A stretch of DNA of 64,000 nucleotides from Neolentinus lepideus HHB14362 ss-1 (GCA_001632425.1 KV425581.1:281415-345414), one strand, 5' to 3'. Shown: positions 1-12,297, counted from the first letter of the stretch. Notes: generated by a model not told the origin, from the letters alone. A program made the numbers and translations.

Positions 1-1687
1 TCTTCCAGCGCCGGGAGACCGCCTTGAAGTCGGCCGTCCGCGTCGTAGATGTGATTATACTCGGGCGGTCTATTTAGGAGAGACATATTGGAGCAATGTA
101 AGAGTTCTGCGTAGAGCTCGCATATGCGATACCGCTCAAACGTAAGCGGTGTAATTGTACCAACAGTTGTTGTCATGGGACCAGCCTACAGAGTCGTAAA
201 CAATACGAGGGGTCGGAACATGACAAGCACATGTTGCACCTAACTTACCGAGGATCTTGGCTTGTCAAGGTACTTCTGATACTCGTCCAACCGATTAAAG
301 GTGATTTCGAGAACGGCTCCCAGATGTACCACACCCATGCGATCCACCATTTCCCGCATTGCTCGTTCGAGCATTTCTCGCGAGTCGTCGGGATTCTGAG
401 GCAACTGCTGTTGTAGCGTGATGAGACGATTTCGCAAAGTGTGGAAGAGATACGGCTCGAAATAATCAGAGTTGTTTTTCCGTATCAATTCTATGATGAC
501 GGAAATGGACTGGACGACCGAGGAAGTGTAAGAGGCTCTATTAGGTAGCTTTTCGTCGTCGTCGCAGCAGGCCGGGGTTCCGCTATCATCTGGCCGGTTC
601 TCTTGGGGTATCTGGGTTTTCGGTGGGTCATCGCCAGGTTTGTTGTCACCTCCGAAGTCACTCAAGATATAATCAGTGAGCTTCGTTATACTGGCAGGGT
701 GTGCGAGTTGGCGAGCGAACAGATTGGATGCAGGGCCATTTTGGAGGCCTTCTGTCAAGCCCGCGCCTGGTGAGGGAGCTGCCATAGAAATGATGCCCTT
801 AATTAGTTCCGAAACCACGGTGTGTATGTCGGGCGAATGCGACGGCGACATCATGTCCACCAACCGGCCCATGAGGTCCTCTTCAGAAAGCCACTGCACA
901 TCTACGCATAAGAGGATTTCCCTCACACTCGAAGGGCAGTCAGATATGGACATACTTCTAGAACGCCTGCACACGCAGGATGCTCGTCGAGCTGGATAAT
1001 CCTAACGAGCAGGTCCACGAAGGACGGCGCCTCGATATGACGCAGGAGGCGCTCGACTATGCGCGGTTGGGATTGGATGAACGCGAGCATCTGAGCACGG
1101 TGTTCACATGGGAAACACGGAAAGAGGGGGAGGATTCACCTCGGGGGGCTTCTTGTTCAGAAAGACGGCGTTGATCTTGGCGAAATGGGAAGCCATGACC
1201 AACTGCGTTTTCATCTCTTCTGGAGGGCGATCAAGCACCGTCTCCCAGAAGGGCACCAGGAGCTGGTCAGAATGGTTGAGACAAGTCTCCACGATGGACC
1301 ATATCTCACTGCACAACACTTCTGTTGCAACATACGGATATCTCCCCACAGAAGTAGATGAATGACTCGTTAATATCGCCACACCACAAGACTAGCAACA
1401 TGCTCACTTGAATCGGCCCTTCTCCTCGCACTCTATCTGCCCTGTCACATACCCGAGCAATCTCTGCAACACATCCACCCTCTGGAAATAATCTATAAGC
1501 CTCGAGTTCTGTTCCTTACACTCTTGGAGGAGTTCGTCTTCATCCAGAATCTCCTCGAGCGAGACGTCTTCCTTATCCAGCAGGCTGTCGAGCGAGTGGT
1601 ACAGCCCAAATCTGCCAAAAACAGGGTATCCTGCTCAGCTCGCGCCCGACGTTGCAAGAGTGCAGCAGCCTACTACCTCCAGAACAT
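1..1687 (-). CDS. SIT4 phosphatase-associated protein (SAPS domain), 5' part
   Basis: The predicted protein is a SAPS-domain regulatory partner of the PP2A-like phosphatase Sit4/PP6 (SAP155/185/190 family), which acts in nutrient signalling and the cell cycle. The ATG at 1687 opens an 11-nt first exon (M-F-W-R), followed by a 65-nt intron (1612-1676). Exon 2 continues with LLDKEDVSLEEILDEDEL, the family's N-terminal signature. Later blocks include RYPYVATEVLCSEIWSIVE (about 1330), NLFARQLAHPASIT (about 700) and IRKNNSDYFEPYLFHTLR (about 460). An intron near 186-255 leads to a last visible exon that still matches the family (TITPLTFERYRICELYAELL). The gene runs off the left edge, so the acidic C-terminal tail is missing. 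Family assignment is secure; which SAP paralogue it is cannot be told. Confidence 0.93.
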
Positions 1688-1935
1688 GGAGTTTTCGATT
1701 TGCGAGACTCGTAAGAGACAAGTCAAGGGATCACACGCCTGACGCGTATTTGACCCGAGCCTTGGCGGATGGGACGAATGTACAGATCGGAGCCAAGAAG
1801 CGCGCGACCACTTCGCTAGTCCAGGGTCGTTTCCCCGCACTCACGCTTCTGACAATGAGACGCGAAGCAACTATATTCCGTAACTACGTAACTAAATTGT
1901 AATGTAACATAAAGCAAACAAAATGTACAAAGCAC

Positions 1936-3708
1936 TCAATACTGAGGAGAGGGAGAGGGTGTGAGTGAGCCAAAACGTGATATGTAAGGGAAATAGCCGA
2001 CGCACCCGAATCTGGTATGACCCGCTCGCCTTCGTCAGGTAGCGCACCCACTTGACGCTCTGGTAGTTACCCTTCTCAAACACCTTCAGGAAGCGCACAA
2101 TGAGCCCGGACGCGGTGAACATGAGGACCTGAAAGTCCACGTCGATGGGCGGCCGCGCCCACACTTGCCGCGTCGTCGTGCTCGTTAGCTCGGCCATGGC
2201 AGTGAAGGTGCACTCCTGCCCGCCTTGTATCCGAGGAATCCTGTATAGCTGTTAGCGACGCCCGGCGATGATGAACAGACCGCCACCCACTTCCAGATAA
2301 CGACGTTCTCCGCAGGGGCGTACTTCGCCTTCCCCGAAGCGACCTTGCAGTCCACATTCGTAGTGTTGAGCGGCGTCGGTATCCGCACGACGACGTGCGT
2401 CGCCGACAGCTTGTTCCCAAAGTTCGCCTTCACGACGATATCATACGACACGCGTGTCGTCCCGAGCTCGTTCACCGTCGCCACGACGCGCAACGGCAGC
2501 TTCACGTTGCTCGTCGCGCGATAGCGCATCAGCTCGAACTCCCCGTCCGGTGGGACGAAGCTGATCGTCCGGCTCGCGTCGAACTCGTTCAGCCGCACGC
2601 ACTGGTGGAAGCGGCAGTCGTCCAGCTCTACCGCGTCCCCCGCGCCCGTGCGGTCGTTCTTGTCGATCACAAGCTTGTCGTTCAGCCCGAACTTGCACTC
2701 GGGCGTGCCGGTAAGGTACGCGCGCATTTGGATGAAGCCGTCGACGTCCGCGCGCAGAATCGAGCCTTACCGTCCTGGTCAGCCAAAGTAACACTATTTC
2801 TGACAGCACTGCACCTTTCGCGCTCATGCTGAGGTTGACCGTCTCGATCACGTCGACGAAGGCTTCGTTCTTCTTGTACTTGACATCACCTCGCCGCCAA
2901 CTGATGGCACCGGTCGCTTGCGTTGTGATCTTCGAAGATTCCTCCTGTAACGTGGCAGTGTCCAATAAAGCATAGACCTTAGGCAACATCAGTTACTCAC
3001 CGGTGCTATCGAGGTCGACATGACACTCTCCGTTGTAATGTAGCTCTTGAGCGTATCGATCTCGCTGTTCTGCGGGTACCCAAAATCCACGATCTCTAAG
3101 CCACCGAGTCAGTCCACTGTGCATCCCACAAGAGCCTGCCCGGCTCACCGTCTATCAGCTCATAAATTAACACAAAATTGTTCTTGACCGACTCCTCATC
3201 CACCTTCCCAAAGTAAGACTTAGCAATCGCGATGAAGCGGTAGCAGAACTCGAACACGAGCGCAGCGTTGGCGTTGCATCTGCGTAACAATTTAGTACTT
3301 TTAAAAAATAGTACATAGCACACACCACGCACTTTGTCACCGCGACGACGTATAGATTATTGATCCGGACGTGGAAGAAGCTCGTTGAGCCGAGGGTGAT
3401 GATAGGAGACCGCACATCGCTATTCGAGACGACCTGTATCCGGAAGACGTCCGCGATCGACCGCCTGCACAACCACGACCTCCGTAAGCCACGTCCGCGA
3501 TGCCAGCGCCGTCCCTCAAACCTACTTCAGGTCCGTCCGGTACAGCCTGGAGATGAGGACCTGCGCTGCGTCAGCCAGCCCCGCGCCGCGACTGCGAAGG
3601 TTGTGCTCACCTCTCCCTTCTGGTTGAAAATGAAGAAAGCCTGAAGGGTTGGAGAAGAAATTAGCAACAAATAGCGCTCGTGTGTGCGCATGAACTCACC
3701 GAGATCAT
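1936..3708 (-). CDS. apm4: AP-2 complex medium (mu) subunit
   Basis: This is the mu subunit of the AP-2 clathrin adaptor, which binds Yxx-phi cargo signals and PIP2 at the plasma membrane. The first exon is only 9 nt (ATG ATC TCG, 3700-3708); the next two give FFIFNQKGE and [12 protein letters not shown]. Longin-domain blocks follow ([66 protein letters not shown]). The mu-homology domain then shows [33 protein letters not shown] and [12 protein letters not shown], which match AP-2 mu better than AP-1 mu. The mRNA probably ends with an intron at about 1942-1998 and a two-codon last exon (TAT TGA), giving a ...SYQIRY terminus. Reading through that intron would add an unlikely hydrophobic tail. 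The upstream region 3709-4030 is shared with the divergent esterase gene. Confidence 0.94.
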
Positions 3709-4030
3709 GGAGGTCGAGGTGAACGCGCGGTCGGCGCTAGACTTGTAAACGACGTCTCCTCAATGAGTAGGCGAGTAGGTCGGCGCAACGTTAACGCCAT
3801 CACCGCACGACACTTTCTAATTTCCCAATCCCTCTCAGCTGACCACCACGGCCACTGCGCGGTCGTATTATTACTCATTTTCACCGATCTATTCTCTGAT
3901 CCTCTACCAATATGCACGGCGATTTTTCGGACAGCAAAGAGAACGTGCAACGCTTATGCAACAAATCCCCGCTCGCCGACTATAAATTCGCGGGTGGGAT
4001 GCAGGGTGCACTAGGTCTCCTCGGTGCACG

Positions 4031-5502
4031 ATGAGACTCCCCTCCGGCCTTGTATCAGCAACCCTGCTCTTCACCGCGTCGGCAGCAGTCGCCCAACAGC
4101 TCACATGGGGGACCACCAAGTACTTCTTCGTCTTTGGCGACTCGTACACGACCGACGGGTACAACGTCTCCGCGGGGATTAATTCCCCGGACCCAGGTTA
4201 CGTGAGTGGAGTTTCCCCTACCCGAAGTGTGTTGGGGTGCGAATGCGAATTCGAACGCAGACGTCGTCAAACGGGCCGAACTGGGTCGAGTTCTTGAGTG
4301 AGGAGTCAAACACTTTTTGCGCCATGTATCGGTATCTAAAACCTAGGAAATGTAGCGAACACCTACAACGTCACTAATACCAAGGTAAGCACGCGTAATC
4401 CTGCTTCTCGCATATTGTAACCAGTACTTGCGCTTCCTATGAAGACATACGACCTCGCATACGGCGGTGCGACCATAGACTCGGCTCTCGTGCAGCCTTA
4501 CCTGCCGACCGTCCTGTGCGCACATTGCACAAATGCTCTCTTTACACTGACACTGACAGGACCTCCCCAGGTCCATTGTCGACCAGGTCAGCCAGTTCAA
4601 TGAGTACCTGGCCAGTAAGCCTGCAGAAGCTCCGTGGACCAGCGCAGACTCGCTGTTTGCAGTCTGGATTGGTATCAACGATGTAGTACGTGTCGATATC
4701 TAAAATACGTCTTATTCCTACCTACCTGCTCTCTCTTAACCGTAAAGGGAAACTCCTGGTCATGGGTGAGTGTATGCCACATCTGCTGCGGGAACTTGTA
4801 TCTGAATATGTCGCACTAGACAAATGTCTCCCAACCCGCATTCTACACCGTGCTCATGAATAGGCTATTCGGTCAAGTACGCTTTCACTCTTGCTCGCAC
4901 CTCACCGCCTTCCTGCTTTTCTGACCCCGCCAATAGGTAGAATCACTCTACGACGCCGGCGCGCGCTCCTTCCTCTTCCTCACCGTCCCGCCCACGAACC
5001 GCGCGCCGCTCTTCCTCGAGCAGGGCGTCAACACCACTATCGCCGTGCAGTCCGCCATCGCCGACTACAACGCGCAGCTCACATCGTACGTCCGCCAGTT
5101 CCAGGCCTCGCACGCGGACCTCGGCCAGGTTACGGTGTTCGACACGCAGCCGGTGTTCAACACGCTGCTGGACGCGGCGGAGACGTTTGGGTTCGTCAAC
5201 TCGACGGGGTACTGCGCGGCGTATGCGAATGGGACGCCGGGGCGGACGACGCAGGTGGAGGGGTGTGCGCCGGTGTCGACGTATTTGTGAGTTTTCTTGG
5301 GTGTGGAGGGTGGAAGAGTGGCTAATTAATGATGCTCGAACGTTTAGCTGGCTGAACACACTGCATCCCGTGTTCACGGTGCACGAGTAAGTGGCGGCAG
5401 TTGGTATCAAGTGTTCGTGTTGTCTAATTGGTTTGTAGCATCCTTGCCAAGGCTATCTCGAGTGCCCTCAGCACTAACACGTACACTGGTATTGCGTACT
5501 AG
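4031..5502 (+). CDS. secreted GDSL/SGNH esterase, CE16-like acetylesterase
   Basis: This is a predicted extracellular serine esterase, probably an acetylesterase acting on plant-polysaccharide oligomers (CE16 type). The ATG at 4031 starts a classic signal peptide (about 21 residues, ending ..TASAAVAQ). Block I follows at once (FVFGDSYTTDGYN, catalytic Ser in GDS). The first intron starts at about 4201. Later exons carry NWVEFL, TYDLAYGGATIDSALVQPY, the oxyanion motif GIND (just before 4683), VESLYDAGARSFLFLTVPP, FDTQPVFNTLL, and the catalytic pair region near the end (WLNTLHPVFTVH). The last exon ends ..ISSALSTNTYTGIAY with TAG at 5500-5502. About eight introns are inferred. Potential N-glycosylation sites (NVT, NTT, NST, NGT) fit secretion. 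All catalytic blocks are present, so the enzyme is probably active; the exact substrate is inference. Confidence 0.88.
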
Positions 5503-6511
5503 ATGTCGCTGGGTCATCTGTCAGTCGAGTATGCTGCAATATAGTCGCATTTGTTTTGGCGCTGTTTCATGAGAGCACGGGACTGTGACGGTAGATGGAC
5601 TAAATAGGTAAAGGAGCAGCCATATATAGCAACTGAGATGACTCTTACGTGGATGCCGTCTACACTCGCCTGGTAAGTATATAATTCTGACATAGTCGAA
5701 CCACGATTCACCACGCTTCAAGATGTAGCAACGTTCCTGCATGGATACGTGCACGAGTCCTGCCACAAAGTCAGCAAGAACAAAACTGCACTGGCATCCT
5801 GTCCACCACCATGATCAGTAGAGGCCACATCAAGTTTGAAGAACTTGTCTCCAGGCTATGGCCTTATATATTACAGATGTAGCGAAAGTACCACAAATGC
5901 AACTATTATAAGGTTTGACTCCGATATGTACATCAGACTGATCAATTCACTGTCATCCTCACTAACCTGTACACAGATGACATCGATGAACCCAAGCCTG
6001 CGAGATGTCGACCCTGTCTTCGGAATTGAGCTCCATTGACGCTGAGCACTGGTATGACTCGTGTTACAGTGACCCGCCGATGTCGTCCCTAGATTCGAAT
6101 AGCACGGTCCATGGTCATGGGCTTGTTTCTTTAGCCCGACAGCTCGAGGATACGTGAGATTGGTCTTCAGATCCTCCCTCACCTTCGCTAATGTCAGTCA
6201 CCCCCTCCCCCCCCCGGGGCCCTACGTTTGGTATCCTGTCATCTGACAGGCTTCCTTGCAGATTTTGGGTATGGCACTCGGGTCGGTGGGACGATTTTGC
6301 ATAACGAGCCAGGCCCCAAACCTGCCTGCTAAGTTTATCCAACCCCTCCCCCCAGAGACCATCCATCGGCTACTTGATGCACACCCGTATTTCCACTGCA
6401 ATGCAGCGAAAGTCCCGCTCTCCGGATGCTATTGGAAGGAAGACTCCTGCAGATCAGATACAACGAGCGATACCACAAATCCAGAGGGAGAAATCAAAAA
6501 AAAAAAAATAC
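5503..6511. other. intergenic, no gene recognised
   Basis: About 1 kb between the ends of the esterase and the Trf4 gene, which converge here. It contains only short, unconvincing open frames. Low-complexity tracts are visible: a C run near 6207-6215 followed by GGGG, and a 12-A run at about 6496-6508 just downstream of the Trf4-like stop. Confidence 0.6.
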
Positions 6512-8811
6512 TCAAGGCGTAAGCTCGTACTCGTCCTCGCTCTCCCCAGCACCCTTCGACAGCCAATACGACCTATTCCTTCCCGAGAACGCCGGTCGCC
6601 GGCTCCTGCCCTTGGGTGACACAGACCGCTCGACATATATAACGCCCTCCTCCTCTTCGTCCGTAGTGAAATACGCTGTGTGCACGTCCTGCGAGGTGCC
6701 CGTCCGCCGTCGCTTGCGGGGCGGCTCGCGCTTGTCGACGGCGCGTTCCTCGACGGGAGACGAGACGGGAGACGCGCTCTGCGTCCGGGAGCGGGAACGG
6801 GAACGGGAACGGGAACGGGAACGGGAGCCATGGTTCTCGGGCGACGAGACGCCGAGCATGCGATGCAGCACACCGCTGTCGAAGACGTCTTGCACCTGCT
6901 TGCGGTGGTTGACAGTCTGCAATATATATTATGCCACAATAAGAAAATAACGGAGGCGGGCGGGGTGGGGAGATACACGCACCTCTTGCGTTACGCCGAG
7001 AACGCTGGATAGGATGCTCATCTCTTCTGGATCGTGGGGGCGCACGGCGCGTCCTCCTCTCCGAGCGCTGAGCATGCCCGCGCGCAGGTACGCAGCGGCT
7101 GTCATGATGCCATGGGCGCCGGCGAGTGTCGTTCTGACCCTGTTGATCCCATACGAGCCTTTGGAGATGTCGTTCGCTGATGACACATAGTCAGTAAATT
7201 ATCCCGATACAGGAATAAATAAAGACTCACATGGGTCGGCGGGGTCTTCGATTGACAATAGTTGACTCTGATTGGGCTTCAACCAGCCCCTCTTCGCCTT
7301 ACTGAAGTAGGTCCCACCGTCCCTCAGTGAGATCCCCACTTCGTGATAATTGAAGTAACACCCGTAAAGCTCGAAAAATTCCATAACCAGCACTCCCAGA
7401 TTCTGGCTTGGATCAATCTCCCCCCTCCTGATTTTTGGATGCATCTGCAAAAAGCTAATAACCATACACACCAAGGAATAACTCCCCAGCCCGCCAGTAA
7501 ACACCTCATTCATACTGCGCTGGTGCATGAACGTCTTGATGATCATGACGAGGGGCTTGAGCGCAGGAAGGGCCTTGAGGAAATGCTGAATCATCTTGAC
7601 AACGGGGACACCGTTCACCTGGTTCACGGAGACGTCGACGGAGAGGCGGCCGTGGGTCGTGACGAATTTGATGATGGGCACCTTGGCTTTGGCGATTATG
7701 GACACCTTGTCGGTGACGCCGGAGCGTTTCATCGTATTCGCGAGCGCGTGCAGGACGGTGACTTTGTTGGAGTAGGCCATCGAGTCGGAGTGCACGACGA
7801 GGTCGATGTCGCTGTGGCGGGTCAATACCTACGAAGGGAAGGTAAGAGCGAATGCTTACCCTAAGGGCAGATACAGCTTCGTCTCATAACTGCCAAAAGG
7901 GTGGACCTTCGCGTCCGGGAACTGCTTCGTAATCGCATTCGACACGATAGCGATGACCATGCCCCGGACCTCATCTTCGACGGGAGTAGGCGTAATATAC
8001 CGATTGAACGCCTCCACCTCTCGGTGCAGCCTGCGATAGCGCAATTAGAGATTAAGCCCAGTGGTATCGGGCCGCATACATACATTTCTGCCACATTATT
8101 GCAGCTTTCCCAGTCCACGTCGTAGACCCACGGTGCTCTACGACACGCCGCGTCTACCCTCTGCTTCTTGTTCGCATACCCGTCATCTATGTCGCGCTCA
8201 TCCACTTTCCTCTTCTTTCCCGGACTATCCGTCACCTTCCTCTTGCCTCGATCCCACTCCCGAACATGCTCCTCTCTTTCTCGCTCCCTTTCCCTCTCCT
8301 TCCCTTTCCTTCGGTTCGCGCCATCTTCTTCGTCAAAATCCAAGCTGAAGGGTATGAAGTCTTCACCCCGTTCAAACGTGTTCTTGGGTTTTGGCTCCGT
8401 CGTTGGTGACGAACGACGTGGACGAGCCGATGTGGGACTGCCCCGCAGAGCTTCCTGAAGCGCCTTCACTGCTTTTGAGGGAGAGGTCGCGCTCGCAGGC
8501 TCCTCAACCCCCAGGCCGTCATACCGTCCCCCATTAAGCATAGGTGGCGGCGACGCCAACCTAGACAATAGCGACCTCTTCCCCTTTTCACCAAAAACCT
8601 CCGGCTCCCTCTCCTTCGTCCTCTTCCGCGACCTCTGCTTCGTCTTCCCTTTCCCCTTTTCTTCGATCAACTCCGCGTCCTCCTTCTCCCATTCTCTCGA
8701 GACCCTCCTCGACGGTCCAGGATCATCGCTCCTTTCCGACTTCCTCCTGTCATTCTTCCTCCTGTCCTTCCGCCGCGCTGTTGAGCTCGACTCCACTTCG
8801 GTAGCCATCAT
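6512..8811 (-). CDS. non-canonical poly(A) polymerase, Trf4/Cid14 (TRAMP) type
   Basis: This nuclear nucleotidyltransferase adds short oligo(A) tails to aberrant RNAs for exosome decay. The start is one of two adjacent ATGs (8811 or 8808). The first ~200 residues are a highly charged, disordered region. The catalytic module begins APWVYDVDWE and LHREVEAFNRYITPT. The active site is FGSYETKLYLPLG, then after an intron DIDLVV; the splice (..TTA GG | C GAC..) restores the canonical GS..GDID pattern. The third Asp lies in RLSVDVSVN. The central and PAP-associated part shows GGLGSYSLVCMVISFLQMHP and NDISKGSYGI. The C-terminus contains an (SR)n dipeptide run and a bipartite-like basic stretch (KREPPRKRRR), then an acidic tail ending EDEYELTP. 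All key residues are present. About four introns are inferred. Confidence 0.93.
6787..6828. repeat. (GGGAAC)n microsatellite coding an SR run
   Basis: A six-base unit GGGAAC (with GGGAGC variants at the ends) is repeated about six times on the + strand. It lies inside the last exon of the Trf4-like gene, where the minus strand reads alternating Ser-Arg. Unit number may vary between strains without breaking the frame, because the unit is 6 nt. Confidence 0.85.
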
Positions 8812-9437
8812 GAAGTCGTAGCTGCGAAGGTGGGAGAAAATGGCTGAGCTTCGGCCAAGATACGGCTGGAGTTGGCGCGTGGATAGTTTAATTGTGCGTT
8901 TCTGTGATTGCGGAACGCGCGATTCACGAGCCTTGGGCCTCACGGGCTTCGTGGGCTTCTTAGTGTTACCGAGCTTAGTCTTGGGGACTGCAGGAAATTC
9001 AGGAAATGCAGGGCTTTTACTAGGAAGTGATAATAGACTGTTATCCAAGATCGAGCTTAAATGAGATGGAGGTTTGAGGCTCGTTCGTGGCTTTGGGACC
9101 TCCACAAGAGCTCGTCTTTCAAGTGTGATCTTCGATTCTTGGAATAGACGCTCCGATGTAAAGTTGCTGTGCTCGCGCAGTAGAATTTGCGAGGAAGTAG
9201 GAAGATATGCGCGCAGGCGCGATGTCCTTAGGAGCGCCACAGCTAGCACGACGGCAATAGTTCAAAGCGCATGCACGTCGATGTTGAGCAAATAGATTCT
9301 GACATTTACGGCAATTAGACACTTAGTACTTAGTAATAGTTCGGTGTAATAAATAAATACATAAATAATCTTCTGTCGGGCGCTATCATCATTGCCCGCG
9401 GTGCCCAACGCTGCTCCCCGGATATAGGTCGAACTCG
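8812..9437. promoter_or_regulatory. divergent intergenic region (Trf4 / Asi-like), with an open frame lacking ATG
   Basis: This is the shared upstream region of two divergent genes. On the minus strand the Trf4 frame stays open upstream of its ATG for about 146 codons (8812-9249), but that stretch contains no ATG. I treat it as 5' untranslated region or promoter. No clear TATA box was recognised. Confidence 0.45.
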
Positions 9438-11856
9438 ATGGTATCGGCGCAACACCACACATCAAACCGCCTATACGATGCACTGAACGGGACCAACAAT
9501 GCCACTTCGAAACTAAACACTATCCTGGCTTACCCATCGCGCCTCCTGCATCGTGTGCGCAATGGGATCGACGAGCTTCTGTACCAGGAAGAACAGGCGG
9601 TACTAGCGTACGCGGAGGGCGATGGCGCAGGCGGCGCCAAGTCGTCACGATACGGCGCCGTGGTCCTGCCTGGCCCGTGGGGGTTCTTGACGTCGGGCTA
9701 TGTGGTCGGGCTGTTTGCTATGGTGAGCGCGTCCATCCACGATACGAGCGCGCAATGTGAGACGTTGGTTAGGCTTTGATTCTGAATCGCATACAAAACG
9801 TTGTGGTCCCGCCGCGCCATCCGCTGGCGTACCGTGCGCACCGTGCTAGGCCGCCGTATCAGGGCCGAGTGTCGTGGTTCCGTTTGGTGTACAGCTCTAT
9901 ATTCCCTGTGGATCTCTCGTCGACGTTCTGCCGTCTTGTTTTGCGCATACCGTCGTTGTACTTTTTGACCAAATCATTGGCGCTGTGGACGATCATCTTA
10001 TTGCAGACCGTGGACCTCTTTCCGTCTTGGCAATGGAGTTGGTTACAGGTGATCGGTAACTGGGCAGGGAAGAAGGAGATGGAGGAGGTGTGCTGGTTTA
10101 CGTTTGCTGCAATATGTGGTGGAATATGTGTAGGAGCACTTACAAGAGGACTGGAGGGGCAAGGGTCACCCAATAGCTCCCCATTCAACCTGGTGCGCCG
10201 CCATGCTTCTTGTTCATTACCGACCCGTCTCACTCGTCGGTCGAAACCAGTTCGGATACGCGTTCCTTCTGCACATCTACTCGTCCCCACTAACCCACAC
10301 AAAGAAAGTCTCGGGAATGCCCTCCCGTCCCGACGCACATGTTATAATCACCATCATCCTTCCGCTTCTTCAGGTGCCGTTCTTCGGTTACGACCATGGG
10401 TGTGTACTAAAGGGTTTTCAGGTGGTTATGATTCACGCCCTAGGAACAAAGCAGCGGTGGTCACGTCGGCGTCTCATACCTACAACAATATGCTCCGTCT
10501 TGACGCTCATCCACTTTCATTCTGTTTTGTGGTTGTCCGAGAAACCATATCCACTGCTCAACTATCTCCCTTGTGTCCTCGAGTCGACACTGGGTGCCAT
10601 TACCCTTCTCACGGTCGCTTTGAATGCAATCACGCAGCTCCTGCTAGAAGGCGCCGTCACTAGACCTTTGTTCGGTCATGCACAAGCGCTACTTCCCCGA
10701 TGGGACGAGGACTTCTCCGTTGCTCTCCTTCGGCTGGGCACCGCTAGCTTGGAAGCCACTAGCGTCGCAGGACTGGGCAATGAAGTCGGTGGTGTGCACG
10801 CCGCGGACCTATCCTCACCCGTAGTCAGGCACCCCCAGCCACACACCGAATACGGCGAGGTCGAGTTAAATCGCTTCGGCGTGGCGTCCGTCTCGCGCGC
10901 GGTACAGGGTCGTACGAGGAAGGAGGGGTTCGCGAACGAGATCAGGCATGTGCGGACAGGCACGGGGCAAGATGATTTGTGGTGGGATGCGGTGTGGTAT
11001 AAAGAGTTTGCGCGGTTTGGGGTGACTGTGTGGAAGATTTGTAAGGGGTTTGGAAGGTGGTTGTGGAATTTGGTGCGGATGAAGCCAACGCCATTGTTTG
11101 ATCGGACTCCCTTGGTGCCCGACTACGACGTGCATAGCGAGGCGAGTGACGAGGACGAGGCGGATGAGCTGGTCAGGGATGTTTATGAAAAGTTTACTCG
11201 GGAGGAGATTATCAGCGACGACGACGAGGACTATCGACCACCTTCGGGTTCACGTACTACCTCGGACGACGATGGTTCCAACTCGGAAGAAGATGAGGAG
11301 CCCGCATCGGACACTGTGAAGCTGTACGCCGACCTCACAGAAGCTTCATCAAGTCGAGCTGCGCCAGTTCTGATCGCACATATGACGAATACGACGCCGT
11401 CGCCATTGACGAGACGGAAATACCGTCATCTTATGGGCCCCTCCAAGCGGCTGGATTTCACCAGGTCACCCAGTCCGCCAGACTTGGAATGGTTAGAGAC
11501 ACAGCGACAGGCATGGCTTGCCTCGAAGTCAACGCAGAGAAGGCGTGAGGTGGATGACGAGAGCAGGCGGAACTGTGTTATTTGTACAGTCGAGCCGCGA
11601 CAGATTATCTGTTGGCCATGCCGGTGTGTTTCACTTTAATATCTCTTGTTGTGGTGTTTCTGATCGCGTTCTCTTGCCACAAAGATGTCTAGCACTGTGT
11701 GACGACTGTCGGGAGAACTTGGCGTCTCGGTCGTCGGCCTCGAAGCACACTTGTCCGTGCTGTCGTCGTCTGTGCGTAGTGCTTCGTCACTGTCTGGATT
11801 ACTGTTAACTGACACCATCTAGTGTGGAGGGCTATTCCAGGATATTTGTTCCTTAA
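9438..11856 (+). CDS. multi-pass membrane RING-finger protein, Asi1/Asi3-like E3 ligase
   Basis: This is a predicted membrane-embedded ubiquitin ligase of the Asi1/Asi3 kind, which in yeast works at the inner nuclear membrane. The ATG at 9438 begins MVSAQHHTSNRLYDAL. Hydrophobic segments follow (around WGFLTSGYVVGLFAM, LTKSLALWTIILLQTVDLF, FTFAAICGGICVGAL, LLNYLPCVLESTLGAITLLTV). Then come a soluble acidic region (about 11130-11330), a basic and proline-rich stretch, and a C-terminal C3HC4-like RING. The RING is split by introns: NCVICTVEPRQIICWPCR, then CLALCDDCRENLASR, then HTCPCCRR. The last intron (GTGCGT.. to ..CTAG) joins to VEGYSRIFVP with TAA at 11854-11856. RING at the extreme C-terminus plus several transmembrane helices is the basis for the Asi comparison; substrate and membrane are inferred. 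Upstream exon borders near 9720-10470 are uncertain. Confidence 0.8.
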
Positions 11857-12297
11857 GGAGCACTCCTGTCGCATGTTGCGCTGTGTTATCGTCGCTATGG
11901 TGCATCGCTGTACTTTTACATCTTTCGTGACCGCAAACGATTATGAATTCGTGTACTAATGGATTGATCCCGGCCGCGTCTGCCAGCGTGCGGCCTTCTG
12001 CCTTTCGTATCCGCATAGACCAACGGCCTTTACGTATGGGTATTTTTGCAGGTCCTTCTAATCCACATGCTGTGACTGATATTGAGGCCGAGTAACAGTA
12101 CCCAACAGCACGGCTGCTGCAAATCCCGTAAGTGCACGGGATGGAGCGGTCACGAGATCGACGCCATCGGCTATAATCGGCCATGGTCGAGTCAGATTTT
12201 GTGCTCGTTAGGGGGTTTTATATAGACCGTAGGGCCTCTATTCCTTCTACCTTGACTCCCTTCCTCCCCTCCTCTGCTGTCGCGGACAACGCCAGCG
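11857..12297. promoter_or_regulatory. upstream region of ILV2 with an overlapping upstream ORF
   Basis: About 440 bp precedes the ILV2 start. It contains an ATG at 12183 that opens a 73-codon frame (to 12404). That frame overlaps the ILV2 start (12298) in a different register, so it could act as an inhibitory upstream ORF if transcripts begin upstream of 12183. A TGACTC half-site (12253-12258) resembles a Gcn4/Cpc1 site, but the match is short. I see no convincing protein-coding gene here. Confidence 0.35.

Noticed and set aside
2395..2832. 145-codon plus-strand frame
   Set aside because: Mirror of the highly conserved AP-2 mu exons on the minus strand; no family resemblance and Arg/Val-rich shadow composition.
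6496..6508. Run of about 12 A on the plus strand as a possible retroposed poly(A) tail
   Set aside because: No processed-gene copy next to it and no target-site duplication; simple homopolymer.
11819..12184. 121-codon minus-strand frame upstream of ILV2
   Set aside because: Overlaps the last exon of the RING gene, no recognisable similarity, low-quality composition.
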